Assembly: GCA_900547195.1 (NCBI GenBank)
Contig: URFQ01000073.1
Span: forward strand, 1 to 12,391
Source: an uncultured Butyricicoccus sp.
GTDB lineage: Bacteria; Bacillota; Clostridia; Oscillospirales; Butyricicoccaceae
Length of the DNA: 12,391 bases
Direction: 5' to 3'
Below, in pieces: positions 6,835 through 12,391 of this stretch; the stretch's first letter is position 1; each line of letters opens with the position of its first letter. A program made the position numbers and the translations under genes. Below the pieces are notes generated by a model. The model was not told the origin of the DNA. It saw nothing but the letters and a program-made list of their open reading frames with translations, and made no database searches.

Positions 6835-6898
6835 ACATGTCGGAAAGGATCGAAACTTCTGGCACGCTATGCTCCTGAAGGAACGCAGCTTCGCATGT
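6835..6898 (+). promoter_or_regulatory. Structured leader of the lytTR mRNA
   Basis: Nested complementary segments form one long imperfect stem: ACATG 6835-6839 with CATGT 6894-6898, CGAA 6851-6854 with TTCG 6890-6893, and CTTC-T-GG 6856-6862 with CC-T-GAAG 6874-6880. The ribosome site (AAAGGAGG 6909-6916) lies 10 nt after the outer stem and stays free. It may stabilise the mRNA or act as a control element. No known riboswitch recognised. Confidence 0.35.
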
Positions 6899-6924
6899 TT
6901 GAAAGATAAAAGGAGGATATTGCG

Positions 6925-7638
6925 TTGAAAATTTGTATTTTCGACGATGACTTACAGCATGCGCAAAATGCGCGGGACTGTATTGCGGCTTACACAGCGG
7001 CCCAGGGCTTGTCCTGCGACATTGCGATATATACGTCGGAGAACGATCTGATGGCCCGGGCGAGGGAAGATGAGAAGATTGACCTGCTTTTCTCAGACAT
7101 TAATTTGGGACAAGCGCAGAAAACCGGGATTGAGGTTGTCAAAACGTTTCAGACCTTGCAGCCTGCTTGCCAGGTTGTGTACCTGACAAACTATCTCACC
7201 TTTGCTACCGAGGTATATGATACGCCGCACATTTATTTTGTACTGAAGTCCGAACTCGAACAGCGCCTGCCGGATGTGTTGCATAAAGCCGATTTGCTCC
7301 AGAAGCAAAGCCGCGTGCTGCGCTTGAAAAAGAAAGGGATGGAGGTTGTGATTGCGCCGGAAAGCATCATCTATTGTGAGCATCACGGGCGTATGACCGA
7401 CATTGTCACTACGGATGAGACTTTTGCAGTCTATCAAAAAATTTCCGACTTGATGGGGATGTTGGATGCGCGCAATTTTGTGCGCTGCCATATGAGCTAT
7501 ATTGTACACCTGCGGTATGTCGCCAGATTCCAGCGCGCAAGCTTTATTATGAAAAATGGGCAGGTCATTCCCATCAGCCGTAACAGTATCGGGGAGGCGC
7601 GGCGAAAATTTAGTGCATTTTCCGGCAGGGTGCGTTAA
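6925..7638 (+). CDS. LytTR-family response regulator (AgrA/LytR type), orphan
   Basis: This 237-residue cytoplasmic regulator has an N-terminal receiver domain (residues 1-120) and a C-terminal LytTR DNA-binding domain (about 130-232). Receiver residues are intact: the acidic pocket in FDDD (7-9), phospho-acceptor Asp58 in LLFSDINLG, Thr88 in VVYLTN and Lys108 in FVLKSE. The LytTR part shows the typical FVRCHMSYIVHLRYV stretch (185-199). It starts at TTG 6925 with AAAGGAGG 8 nt upstream. Such regulators usually pair with a membrane histidine kinase that senses peptides, but none is present here, so the partner must be encoded elsewhere. LytTR proteins bind direct repeats about one and a half to two helical turns apart; a candidate pair lies downstream at 7781-7810 before an RNA gene. 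Confidence 0.92.
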   Translation: MKICIFDDDLQHAQNARDCIAAYTAAQGLSCDIAIYTSENDLMARAREDEKIDLLFSDINLGQAQKTGIEVVKTFQTLQPACQVVYLTNYLTFATEVYDTPHIYFVLKSELEQRLPDVLHKADLLQKQSRVLRLKKKGMEVVIAPESIIYCEHHGRMTDIVTTDETFAVYQKISDLMGMLDARNFVRCHMSYIVHLRYVARFQRASFIMKNGQVIPISRNSIGEARRKFSAFSGRVR

Positions 7639-7731
7639 TTGTACGCTGCAAAGGCCGACACTTTCCGACGGCGGTGTATGATAAAAATTGCCTTGTAATT
7701 GCCAGGGAATGCATTTAAATGGCAAAAAAAT

Positions 7732-7772
7732 GTACACCTTCCACGGTTTTCGCTGCGAGGTGTGCTATTTTT
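7732..7772 (+). terminator. Probable terminator of the lytTR gene
   Basis: GTACACCTT (7732-7740) pairs with GAGGTGTGC (7757-7765), 9 pairs including two G-U, followed by TATTTTT. The two wobble pairs work only in plus-strand RNA, in agreement with the gene direction. The loop is large (16 nt). Confidence 0.5.
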
Positions 7773-7780
7773 GACATTAA

Positions 7781-7832
7781 CATTGTTTTCTCTTACAAAC
7801 GACTGTTTTTGACAGACCAATTCTGATAAAAT
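7781..7832 (+). promoter_or_regulatory. Direct repeats and extended -10 promoter for the structured RNA
   Basis: CATTGTTTTC (7781-7790) and GACTGTTTTT (7801-7810) share A-Y-TGTTTT with a 20-bp offset, close to the spacing of LytTR site pairs. They are followed by an extended -10, TG-A-TAAAAT (7824-7832), giving a start near 7838-7840, exactly where the first RNA stem begins. No good -35 fits at normal distance, which is typical of activator-dependent promoters. A separate TTGACA-17-TACAAA (7771-7799) could also start transcription. Binding by the adjacent LytTR protein is an inference. Confidence 0.45.
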
Positions 7833-7837
7833 AAAAA

Positions 7838-8140
7838 CAGAAGCAGGGAGAACCGTCAGGGTGGTCACGACAGGTTTTCTTATCATCCATCAAGTTTTGG
7901 GGCGGGTGGGTGCCGCTTCTAAGAAAAAGGACGATGCGGGTTCCTTTTGTCTGTATCCATGGTCTGCAAGGGATGGTCTGTTTTCGGCTACCTTTCTACG
8001 GAAACAGATCAGGGAGCCTTCCCTTGTATGATTTCCCGCATCCACAGGAGTCTCGCCGGCGTTTTCAGGCGCCGGTTCGGACAAGCCTGTGAAAAAAACA
8101 GCCGCCGACCGGTTTTTTGCCGGCTGGCGGCTGCTTTTTT
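7838..8140 (+). ncRNA. Candidate ~300-nt structured RNA, three domains plus terminator
   Basis: I see no convincing protein here but dense pairing. Domain 1 is closed by AGAAGC 7839-7844 / GCTTCT 7915-7920 and holds two hairpins: 7848-7857 with 7869-7879 (10 pairs, one bulge) and CATCCATC 7884-7891 with GGTGGGTG 7905-7912 (8 pairs, three of them G-U in RNA). Domain 2 is closed by GATGCGGG 7933-7940 / CCCGCATC 8035-8042 and holds TGGTCTGTTTTC 7974-7985 / GGAAACAGATCA 8000-8011 (12 pairs) and AGGGA 8011-8015 / TCCCT 8020-8024, which share base 8011. Domain 3 is CACAGG 8043-8048 / CCTGTG 8086-8091 with inner CCGGCG 8056-8061 / CGCCGG 8070-8075. A terminator follows. The G-U pairs become A-C mismatches on the other strand, so plus is the transcribed strand. 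No signature of 6S, tmRNA, SRP, RNase P or the common riboswitches was recognised. A raiA-type or other clostridial orphan RNA is possible. Confidence 0.6.
8099..8140. terminator. Bidirectional terminator between the structured RNA and the EamA gene
   Basis: CAGCCGCC (8099-8106) pairs with GGCGGCTG (8126-8133) and CCGG (8109-8112) with CCGG (8120-8123), around a T-rich loop. It is flanked by T6 on the plus side (8135-8140) and by A7 (8092-8098), which is T7 for minus-strand transcription. It ends the plus-strand RNA and the leftward EamA gene, whose TAA lies at the hairpin's edge. Confidence 0.88.
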
Positions 8141-9041
8141 ATGTTTTCCGGTCTCCGCGGGAAGAGTATAAAACCCCAAACAAAATCAGGGCCGCGCCGG
8201 TAAGGAACAGCGGCGTGATCTCCTCGTGCAGAATCAGAATGCCGAGCACCATGGAAGCCAGCGGCTGGATTGGATAAAACAGCGAACAGGTACTGGCCTC
8301 CATTTTGGACAGGCAGTAGTTCCACAGCGTATGGCCGGCCGTGGTGCAGATGACGCCAATGTATAGCAGCGGCAGGAGGATGCCGCCGCGCAGCAACGCG
8401 ACGCCAGAGGTGTGTGCCAGCTCCCAGAGCGCGACGGGAAGCGTTGCCACCGTGCCCACATAGATACCATAGGTGGTCACCGAAAGCGCGTCATAGCGCT
8501 GTGTGAACGAGCGCACGGTCACACTGGAAAACGCCCACAGCAGCACGGACAGGATGGAGAAGGCTGCGCCGGAGAGGCGGCTGCCGCTCAGGTTGCCGCC
8601 TACGATCAGCCCTGCGCCGCACACGGCGCATAGAATGCAGACGATTTTGCGCGACGTGACCCGTTCATGCAGTAAGACAATTGCAAATGCCACAATGAAA
8701 ATCGGGTTGGTGGAGTTGATCAGCGAGGCCAGCGACGCACCGCTCAGCTTGGTGCCGAGCTGCTGCATACCAACCGAAACCGCATAACCGCTCAGCCCAA
8801 GCAGCAGGATATATTTGTAATCCGCGCGTGCGATTTTTATGGGCTTTGCCGCCTTGCCCGGGTCGCGGAAGCAGCGCACAATGGTCAGGCACACCGCTGC
8901 GAGCAGATACCGCAGAAACAGCAGCGTGAAATTTGGGATGATGGCCATAATGAATTTATTTGCAACGTATAAACTGCCCCATAGCACCATGACCAGTACT
9001 AAAAGTCCGTAGTATATCCCACGCTTTTCCTGTTTTTCCAT
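8139..9041 (-). CDS. EamA/DMT-superfamily transporter
   Basis: This 300-residue membrane protein has ten hydrophobic segments in two EamA repeats (about 10-145 and 155-293), as in drug/metabolite transporters of the inner membrane. Seen: WGSLYVANKF in the first segment, SLINSTNPIFIVAFAIVLLHE near the end of repeat 1, and YPIQPLASMVLGILILHEEIT at the matching place in repeat 2; both repeats keep the family's acidic residue after the helix. I chose ATG 9041 because the strong promoter at 9091-9118 excludes longer versions; AAAGGGGGG lies upstream. It is a single-gene unit. Substrates of the family (amino acids, metabolites, drugs) cannot be predicted here. Confidence 0.9.
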   Translation of the reverse strand: MEKQEKRGIYYGLLVLVMVLWGSLYVANKFIMAIIPNFTLLFLRYLLAAVCLTIVRCFRDPGKAAKPIKIARADYKYILLLGLSGYAVSVGMQQLGTKLSGASLASLINSTNPIFIVAFAIVLLHERVTSRKIVCILCAVCGAGLIVGGNLSGSRLSGAAFSILSVLLWAFSSVTVRSFTQRYDALSVTTYGIYVGTVATLPVALWELAHTSGVALLRGGILLPLLYIGVICTTAGHTLWNYCLSKMEASTCSLFYPIQPLASMVLGILILHEEITPLFLTGAALILFGVLYSSRGDRKT

Positions 9042-9090
9042 AAAGTCCCCCCCTTTGGCGACAAAGAATGCAAAAACGAATGCGTTTACC

Positions 9091-9118
9091 ATTATAGCAC
9101 GCGGATGACAAATTACAA
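9091..9118 (-). promoter_or_regulatory. Promoter of the EamA gene
   Basis: On the minus strand TTGTAA (9118-9113) is 16 nt from a perfect TATAAT (9096-9091), which is preceded by TGC, making an extended -10. Transcription would start near 9084, about 43 nt before the ATG. Confidence 0.75.
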
Positions 9119-9198
9119 GAGCTGCATTGCCGGATGGTCTAAGCCTGCGCCTTGTCTCATAGAAATACAGTAAATCATGAGGAACAGGGGGAACAAAC

Positions 9199-9459
9199 GT
9201 GAAAGGCTTGCCGGAGGAGCGGGCGATCAGCCTGGCGCAATATATTATCGAGAACGGGGCGACCGTGCGGCAGGCCGCCGCGCAGTTTGGAATCAGCAAA
9301 TCAACCGTCCACAAGGACATTACCACCCGCTTGCAGCATCTCAACCGCTTACTGTTCGTGCAGGTACAGGAAGTGCTCAGCCGGAACAAAAATGAGCGGC
9401 ATATTCGCGGCGGTATGGCTACACGCGAAAAATACCGCTCTGCGCGGGCAAAAAAATAA
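9199..9459 (+). CDS. spoIIID: Sporulation transcription factor SpoIIID
   Basis: This 86-residue protein matches SpoIIID, the small mother-cell regulator that binds DNA by a helix-turn-helix and tunes sigma-E and sigma-K genes. The helix-turn-helix is at about residues 23-45 (TVRQAAAQFGISKSTVHKDI), followed by the typical RLQHLN segment and the basic tail ERHIRGGMATREKYR that also contacts DNA. The Bacillus protein is 93 residues. The start is GTG 9199 with AGGGGG 7 nt upstream. A sigma-E promoter would be expected; I see only a weak -10-like CATAGAAAT at 9158-9166. It is read convergently with the AbrB-type gene downstream. Confidence 0.95.
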   Translation: MKGLPEERAISLAQYIIENGATVRQAAAQFGISKSTVHKDITTRLQHLNRLLFVQVQEVLSRNKNERHIRGGMATREKYRSARAKK

Positions 9460-9487
9460 AACGGCATATCACAGGGATACACCGTTT
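9450..9487 (-). terminator. Terminator of the AbrB-type gene
   Basis: On the minus strand AAACGGTGTATC pairs with GATATGCCGTTT through 12 positions, two of them G-U, around the loop CCTGT, then TATTTTTT. The wobbles fit only minus-strand RNA. It overlaps the last codons of spoIIID. Confidence 0.7.
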
Positions 9488-9492
9488 CATAT

Positions 9493-9512
9493 AAGCTATG
9501 TAGAGCTTTTTT
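9493..9512 (+). terminator. Weak candidate terminator after spoIIID
   Basis: AAGCT and AGCTT pair around a 6-nt loop and are followed by a T-run that reaches the stop codon of the opposite gene. The stem is only 5 bp. Confidence 0.3.
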
Positions 9513-9756
9513 ATGCCTTGGAGGCCATTTCAGCCAAGCATTCGCGGCAGATATTCTTGCCCTTATAATTGACAATGTCTTTCGCGTTGCCGCAGAAGAT
9601 GCAGGCAGGCTCGTACTTCTTGAGGATGATCTGCGCGCCATCGACATAGATTTCAAGAGCGTCCTTTACTTCAATGTCCAGCGTGCGGCGCAGTTCGATC
9701 GGCAGTACAATACGGCCAAGCTCGTCGACCTTTCTTACAATACCAGTGGATTTCAT
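9511..9756 (-). CDS. AbrB-family transition-state regulator with C-terminal zinc ribbon
   Basis: This 81-residue DNA-binding protein begins MKSTGIVRKVDELGRIVLP, the hallmark of the AbrB/SpoVT swapped-hairpin barrel (residues 1-48). It ends in a small zinc-binding module with Cys52, Cys55, Cys70 and Cys73 (CIFC...CREC). AbrB and its relatives are dimers or tetramers that control stationary-phase and sporulation genes. The clostridial form with a Cys4 tail is shorter than SpoVT, which has a GAF domain instead. ATG 9756 was chosen because family members start at this residue; AAGG-type ribosome bases lie upstream. It is read away from spmA and converges with spoIIID. A minus-strand TTGACA at 9797-9792 has no good -10 at the right distance. 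Confidence 0.88.
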   Translation of the reverse strand: MKSTGIVRKVDELGRIVLPIELRRTLDIEVKDALEIYVDGAQIILKKYEPACIFCGNAKDIVNYKGKNICRECLAEMASKA

Positions 9757-9848
9757 ACAATTTTCCTTACCTTTCTTAATAGATTGATACATGTCAACCC
9801 AAGGGCCGGTTCCCGGCCATCGGATAAACAGAATACGGAGGGATAGAT

Positions 9849-10436
9849 GTGCTGTCAAAACTGTGGGTCGGCTTTCTGGCACTCAGCCTGATTTTCGGGG
9901 TCGTCACCGGCCGGCTGGACGCAGTGTCCGCGGCGGCGGCCACGGGTGCGGCGTCCGCGGTGGAGCTGATCCTGAAAATTGCAGGGCTGATGTGCCTTTG
10001 GTCGGGCGTAATGGAGCTGGTTTCGGCTTCCGGGCTGGCCGGGAAGATCGAACGGTTGCTCCGTCCTGCCCTGCGCCTGCTGTTTGGAAGCGCCGCAAAG
10101 GATCGGAAAGCCATGGAACTGGTCAGCGCGAACGTGACAGCAAATTTGCTTGGGCTGAGCAATGCCGCAACGCCGATCGGCCTGCAAGCAGTTTCACGGC
10201 TTTACGACACAGCGGGGCGAAAGGGAGCGCCGGACGCGGTGCTCGCGCTTATTACGCTGAACACGGCATCCATTCAACTTATCCCATCCACGGTTGCTGC
10301 GGTGCGCGCCGGGTACGGCGCGGTACAGCCCTTTGACATCATGCCGGCGGTATGGTGCGCGTCGATATGTTCGGTGGCTGTTGTCCTTTTGATGGCGCAT
10401 ATGCTCCGTCCGTTTTTCCCGGATGACGGGAAATAG
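9849..10436 (+). CDS. spmA: Spore maturation protein A
   Basis: This 195-residue membrane protein has the size and pattern of SpmA (Bacillus 196 aa), one half of the SpmAB pair needed for full core dehydration of the developing spore. It belongs to the nucleoside-recognition/GATE membrane fold. Seen: an N-terminal membrane segment (WVGFLALSLIFGVVTG), a polar ELVSANVTANLLGLSNAATP loop typical of the family near residues 90-115, and LITLNTASIQLIPSTVAAVR near 135-154. The start is GTG 9849 with GGAGGG 6 nt upstream; the ATG at 9847 is out of frame. The next gene is spmB, 171-180 nt downstream, a wider gap than the tight spmAB arrangement often seen. Confidence 0.93.
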   Translation: MLSKLWVGFLALSLIFGVVTGRLDAVSAAAATGAASAVELILKIAGLMCLWSGVMELVSASGLAGKIERLLRPALRLLFGSAAKDRKAMELVSANVTANLLGLSNAATPIGLQAVSRLYDTAGRKGAPDAVLALITLNTASIQLIPSTVAAVRAGYGAVQPFDIMPAVWCASICSVAVVLLMAHMLRPFFPDDGK

Positions 10437-10462
10437 GACGAGAAGCGGAACAGAGACGTTTG

Positions 10463-10481
10463 CTGTAAATTCAATTTACAG
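10463..10481. repeat. Perfect 19-bp palindrome between spmA and spmB
   Basis: CTGTAAATT and AATTTACAG flank a single central C. It is AT-rich within GC-rich surroundings and is followed by TTTGTATTAT. It could be an operator for a dimeric regulator or a weak terminator (7-bp stem, TTCAA loop). It matches no consensus I can name. Confidence 0.5.
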
Positions 10482-10607
10482 TTTGTATTATCCATGATTC
10501 CGGAAGCGAATCCTGTCGCAATGCGTCGAGGCAGGAAAATAATTTCAAATTCAGGGGAATTTTTGAAGAAATACAGCTTGATACCTTGAAAAAAGGGAGG
10601 GAGCAAT

Positions 10608-11114
10608 ATTTCCATTGTGATACCTGCACTTTTGGCGGGAATTGGACTTTACGCTCTGTATAGAGGGGTAGACGTATTTTCGACATTCCTCGAAGGAGCC
10701 AAAAAAGGACTGGCCACAGCAGTTGGGATTTTGCCGACGCTGGTCGGCCTGCTGACAGCGGTCTATATGCTGCGAGCATCTGGCTGCATAGACCTGGCGG
10801 GAAAGTTTCTATCACCGTATATGTCTATCCTAGGGATCCCTGAGGAATGCACCGCACTGGCGCTGCTCAAGCCAGTCAGTGGTGGGGGCGGACTCGCGCT
10901 CGGCAGCGAGATTATCCGGACATGCGGCGTAGACAGCTATTCGGGGCGAGTGGCTGCCGTAATGCTCGGCGCATCGGAGACGAGTCTGTACACCATCAGT
11001 TTGTACTGCGGGCACTTGGGGATGAAGAATACACGTTATGCTGTTCCCGCGGCACTGGCGGGGGACGTGGCCGCCTTTGCTGCATCAGCATTTTTTGTTC
11101 GTGTTTTCTTCTAG
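10608..11114 (+). CDS. spmB: Spore maturation protein B, probable non-canonical start
   Basis: This membrane protein of 165-168 residues matches SpmB (Bacillus about 178 aa), partner of SpmA in spore core dehydration. Seen: IPALLAGIGLYALYRGVDVF at the start, FLEGAKKGLATAVGILPTLV, a SGGGG-containing LLKPVSGGGGLALGSE loop and GASETSLYTISLYCGHLG, typical of the GATE membrane family. The only standard start is GTG 10617, but it lies 16 nt after GGAGG (10596-10600), too far. ATT at 10608 lies 7 nt after it and would give MSIVIPALL. The frame is closed by TGA at 10587, so no other ATG, GTG or TTG is available. I therefore list ATT as the likely start, with GTG 10617 as the alternative. Confidence 0.85.
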   Translation: MSIVIPALLAGIGLYALYRGVDVFSTFLEGAKKGLATAVGILPTLVGLLTAVYMLRASGCIDLAGKFLSPYMSILGIPEECTALALLKPVSGGGGLALGSEIIRTCGVDSYSGRVAAVMLGASETSLYTISLYCGHLGMKNTRYAVPAALAGDVAAFAASAFFVRVFF

Positions 11115-11323
11115 ACAATATATCACCTAATATTATACAGAGTTACAGAAATAAATCCAGCGTTTTTCAAAAAATCGTCGTTCTCGTCAAAAAATTCTAC
11201 TGTAGTTTAACAATAATTACATGGTTTTATCTAGGAAAAATTAATCAATATGCAAAAATAAATAGAAATCCATGCATAAAATAAAATGAAAATTAATTGT
11301 ATATACAAATAAATACAGAAAAT
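11115..11323. other. AT-rich non-coding stretch between spmB and hbd
   Basis: No plausible gene. Composition is far more AT-rich than anywhere else in the window. It holds a short direct repeat TCAAAAAAT (twice, near 11167 and 11188) and a perfect 12-bp palindrome TTGTATATACAA (11297-11308). Both flanking genes end here, so a promoter role is not expected. Confidence 0.5.
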
Positions 11324-11356
11324 AAAAAAGCTGGAGCATGTCGCTCCAGCTTTTTT
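11324..11356. terminator. Bidirectional terminator after hbd
   Basis: GCTGGAGC and GCTCCAGC pair perfectly around ATGTC and are flanked by A6 and T6, so it works on both strands. It ends the leftward crt-hbd transcript about 20 nt after the hbd stop and can also end rightward spmB transcription. Confidence 0.92.
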
Positions 11357-11375
11357 AAAAAGTCAAATGAGGAAA

Positions 11376-12266
11376 TTACTTTGTCTCAGATTCCGCCTCC
11401 GGCAGGATCTCCTTGCCATTGCGGTCATACTCGAAAAAGCCCTTACCGGTCTTGATACCCAGCCAGCCGGCGCGAACCATCTTGCGCAGCAGCGGGTGCG
11501 GACGGTAACGCGGGTCGCCTGTCTCGTTGTGGATGGTCTCCATAATGGCAAGGTTTACGTCGTGGCCAACAAGGTCGGCGGTGTGCAGCGGGCCGGAACG
11601 CATACCGGCGCCAAGCTGCATCGCGCGATCAATGTCGTGTGCAGATGCCAGGCCGTCGGCGTAGATACCGATTGCCTCGTTCATCATCGGGATGAGCATG
11701 CGGTTGACAACGAAGCCAGGACCCTCGTCAACTTTAATCGGGGTCTTGCCGATGGACTTCATCAGATCAAACGCAAAGTTAAAGGTCTCATCCGAAGTCT
11801 GGATTGCGCGGACAACCTCAACCAGCTTCATGACCGGAGCCGGGTTGAAGAAGTGGCAGCCGACAAACTTATCCGAACGGTGCGGGATTGCCGCAGCCAT
11901 TTCGGTGATCGACATAGCCGAGGTATTGGATGCAAAGATCGTCTTTTCCGGGCAGATTTTGTCCAGTTCCTTCAGCAGGGACTTCTTGATGTCCATGCGT
12001 TCTACGATTACCTCCATAACGAAGTCGGCGTCCGCCGCCAGAGACTTGTCAATGGTGGTAACCAGGCGGCGCTGGCAATCCTTGCGGAAATCAGCGTCGA
12101 TCTTACCCTTGTCGAGCAGGTAATCCAGACCCTTGTAGATACGCAGCTCGCCGGAATCAACGAACGGCTGCTGTACGTCGGCCAGAACGACCTCGTGACC
12201 GGCGGTCAGGAATACCTGCGCGATACCAGCACCCATCATGCCGGCGCCAAATACACAAACTTTCAT
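11376..12266 (-). CDS. hbd: 3-hydroxybutyryl-CoA dehydrogenase
   Basis: This 296-residue cytoplasmic enzyme reduces acetoacetyl-CoA to (S)-3-hydroxybutyryl-CoA in butyrate formation. The N-terminal Rossmann fold has GAGMMGAG (residues 7-14), and Asp30 ends the second strand, which favours NADH. Catalytic positions known from clostridial enzymes are present: Ser116 (SNTSAMSI), His138 (CHFFNPAPVMKLVE), Glu150 and Asn188 (GFVVNRMLIPMMNEA). The C-terminal domain ends RAGWLGIKTGKGFFEYDRNG plus a tail slightly longer than the usual 282-residue form. ATG 12266 has GAGGAG 9 nt upstream. It follows the crotonase gene by 33 nt and is closed by the terminator at 11324-11356, so it is last in its operon. 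Confidence 0.95.
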   Translation of the reverse strand: MKVCVFGAGMMGAGIAQVFLTAGHEVVLADVQQPFVDSGELRIYKGLDYLLDKGKIDADFRKDCQRRLVTTIDKSLAADADFVMEVIVERMDIKKSLLKELDKICPEKTIFASNTSAMSITEMAAAIPHRSDKFVGCHFFNPAPVMKLVEVVRAIQTSDETFNFAFDLMKSIGKTPIKVDEGPGFVVNRMLIPMMNEAIGIYADGLASAHDIDRAMQLGAGMRSGPLHTADLVGHDVNLAIMETIHNETGDPRYRPHPLLRKMVRAGWLGIKTGKGFFEYDRNGKEILPEAESETK

Positions 12267-12299
12267 GAATTTGTTCTCCTCAATCTCTCCAAATTACCC

Positions 12300-12391
12300 T
12301 TACTTGTTCTTGAACTCCTTGGCCGGCTTGTCGCGGTTCTTGTCCAGGAACCAAGCCATGCCGTATTTCTGATCCTCGGTTGCAAAGCACT
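12300..12391 (-). CDS. crt: 3-hydroxybutyryl-CoA dehydratase (crotonase), C-terminal end only
   Basis: Only the last 29 residues are in the window, beginning CFATEDQKYGMAWFLDK and ending EFKNK before TAA. CF-TEDQK-GM--FL-K is the usual C-terminus of enoyl-CoA hydratases of the crotonase type, and the partner downstream is hbd, as in butyrate operons. It would dehydrate 3-hydroxybutyryl-CoA to crotonyl-CoA, between the Hbd and Bcd steps. The short fragment leaves other crotonase-family members possible. Confidence 0.75.
   Translation of the reverse strand, partial: CFATEDQKYGMAWFLDKNRDKPAKEFKNK

Noticed and set aside
6869..6927. 19-residue frame ending at the lytTR start (MLLKERSFACLK...)
   Set aside because: No ribosome site, lies within the structured leader, no protein-like features.
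7934..8092. 52-residue frame inside the structured RNA (MRVPFVCIHG...)
   Set aside because: Weak ribosome site too close to the start, no family features, and the sequence is constrained by helices. A small peptide as in RNAIII cannot be fully excluded.
9042..9656. Upstream extension of the EamA frame
   Set aside because: It runs through the extended -10 promoter and antisense to spoIIID; the family begins near ATG 9041.
11297..11308. TTGTATATACAA palindrome as an operator
   Set aside because: It lies between the 3' ends of two genes in AT-rich DNA, where such short palindromes arise by chance.
1..12391. CRISPR arrays, tRNA or rRNA genes, insertion-sequence ends
   Set aside because: I looked for regular repeats, tRNA arms and CCA ends, and terminal inverted repeats with target duplications; none was found by eye.

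Overview
The window suggests a spore-forming, butyrate-producing member of the Clostridia, probably in the Oscillospiraceae/Butyricicoccaceae range. Reasons: GC-rich coding DNA with strong GGAGG-type ribosome binding sites, butyrate-pathway genes (bcd, hbd, the end of crt), and sporulation genes (spoIIID, spmA, spmB, an AbrB-type regulator). The species call is an inference from gene content only.

Layout. The two ends carry leftward butyrate genes. At the left is butyryl-CoA dehydrogenase (1-1139, last codons cut off), with its own sigma-A promoter and a leader of about 250 nt. At the right are hbd (11376-12266) and the last 29 residues of a crotonase (12300-12391), closed by a strong terminator. 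About 10 kb of unrelated genes lies between. From left to right these are: a marR regulator with a very long promoter palindrome and two overlapping MATE exporters (1634-4888); a 36-residue reading frame coupled to a large serine recombinase, then a small, apparently frameshifted frame and a terminator (4894-6660); an orphan LytTR response regulator with a structured leader (6794-7772); a roughly 300-nt highly structured, probably non-coding RNA (7838-8140); a leftward EamA transporter; and a sporulation group with spoIIID, a leftward AbrB/zinc-ribbon regulator, spmA and spmB (9199-11114).

How the parts work together. Crt, Hbd and Bcd are consecutive steps of crotonyl-CoA based butyrate formation, but here they sit in at least two transcription units. 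MarR probably represses its own operon with the two exporters. SpoIIID and SpmA/SpmB act in the mother cell during sporulation.

The most notable part is 6690-8140. An orphan LytTR regulator is followed by two direct repeats 20 bp apart, an extended -10 promoter and a three-domain RNA ending in a terminator. Several helices need G-U pairs that exist only on the plus strand. A regulator-plus-regulatory-RNA module, loosely like AgrA/RNAIII in logic, is a testable hypothesis. I do not recognise the RNA as any known class from sequence alone.
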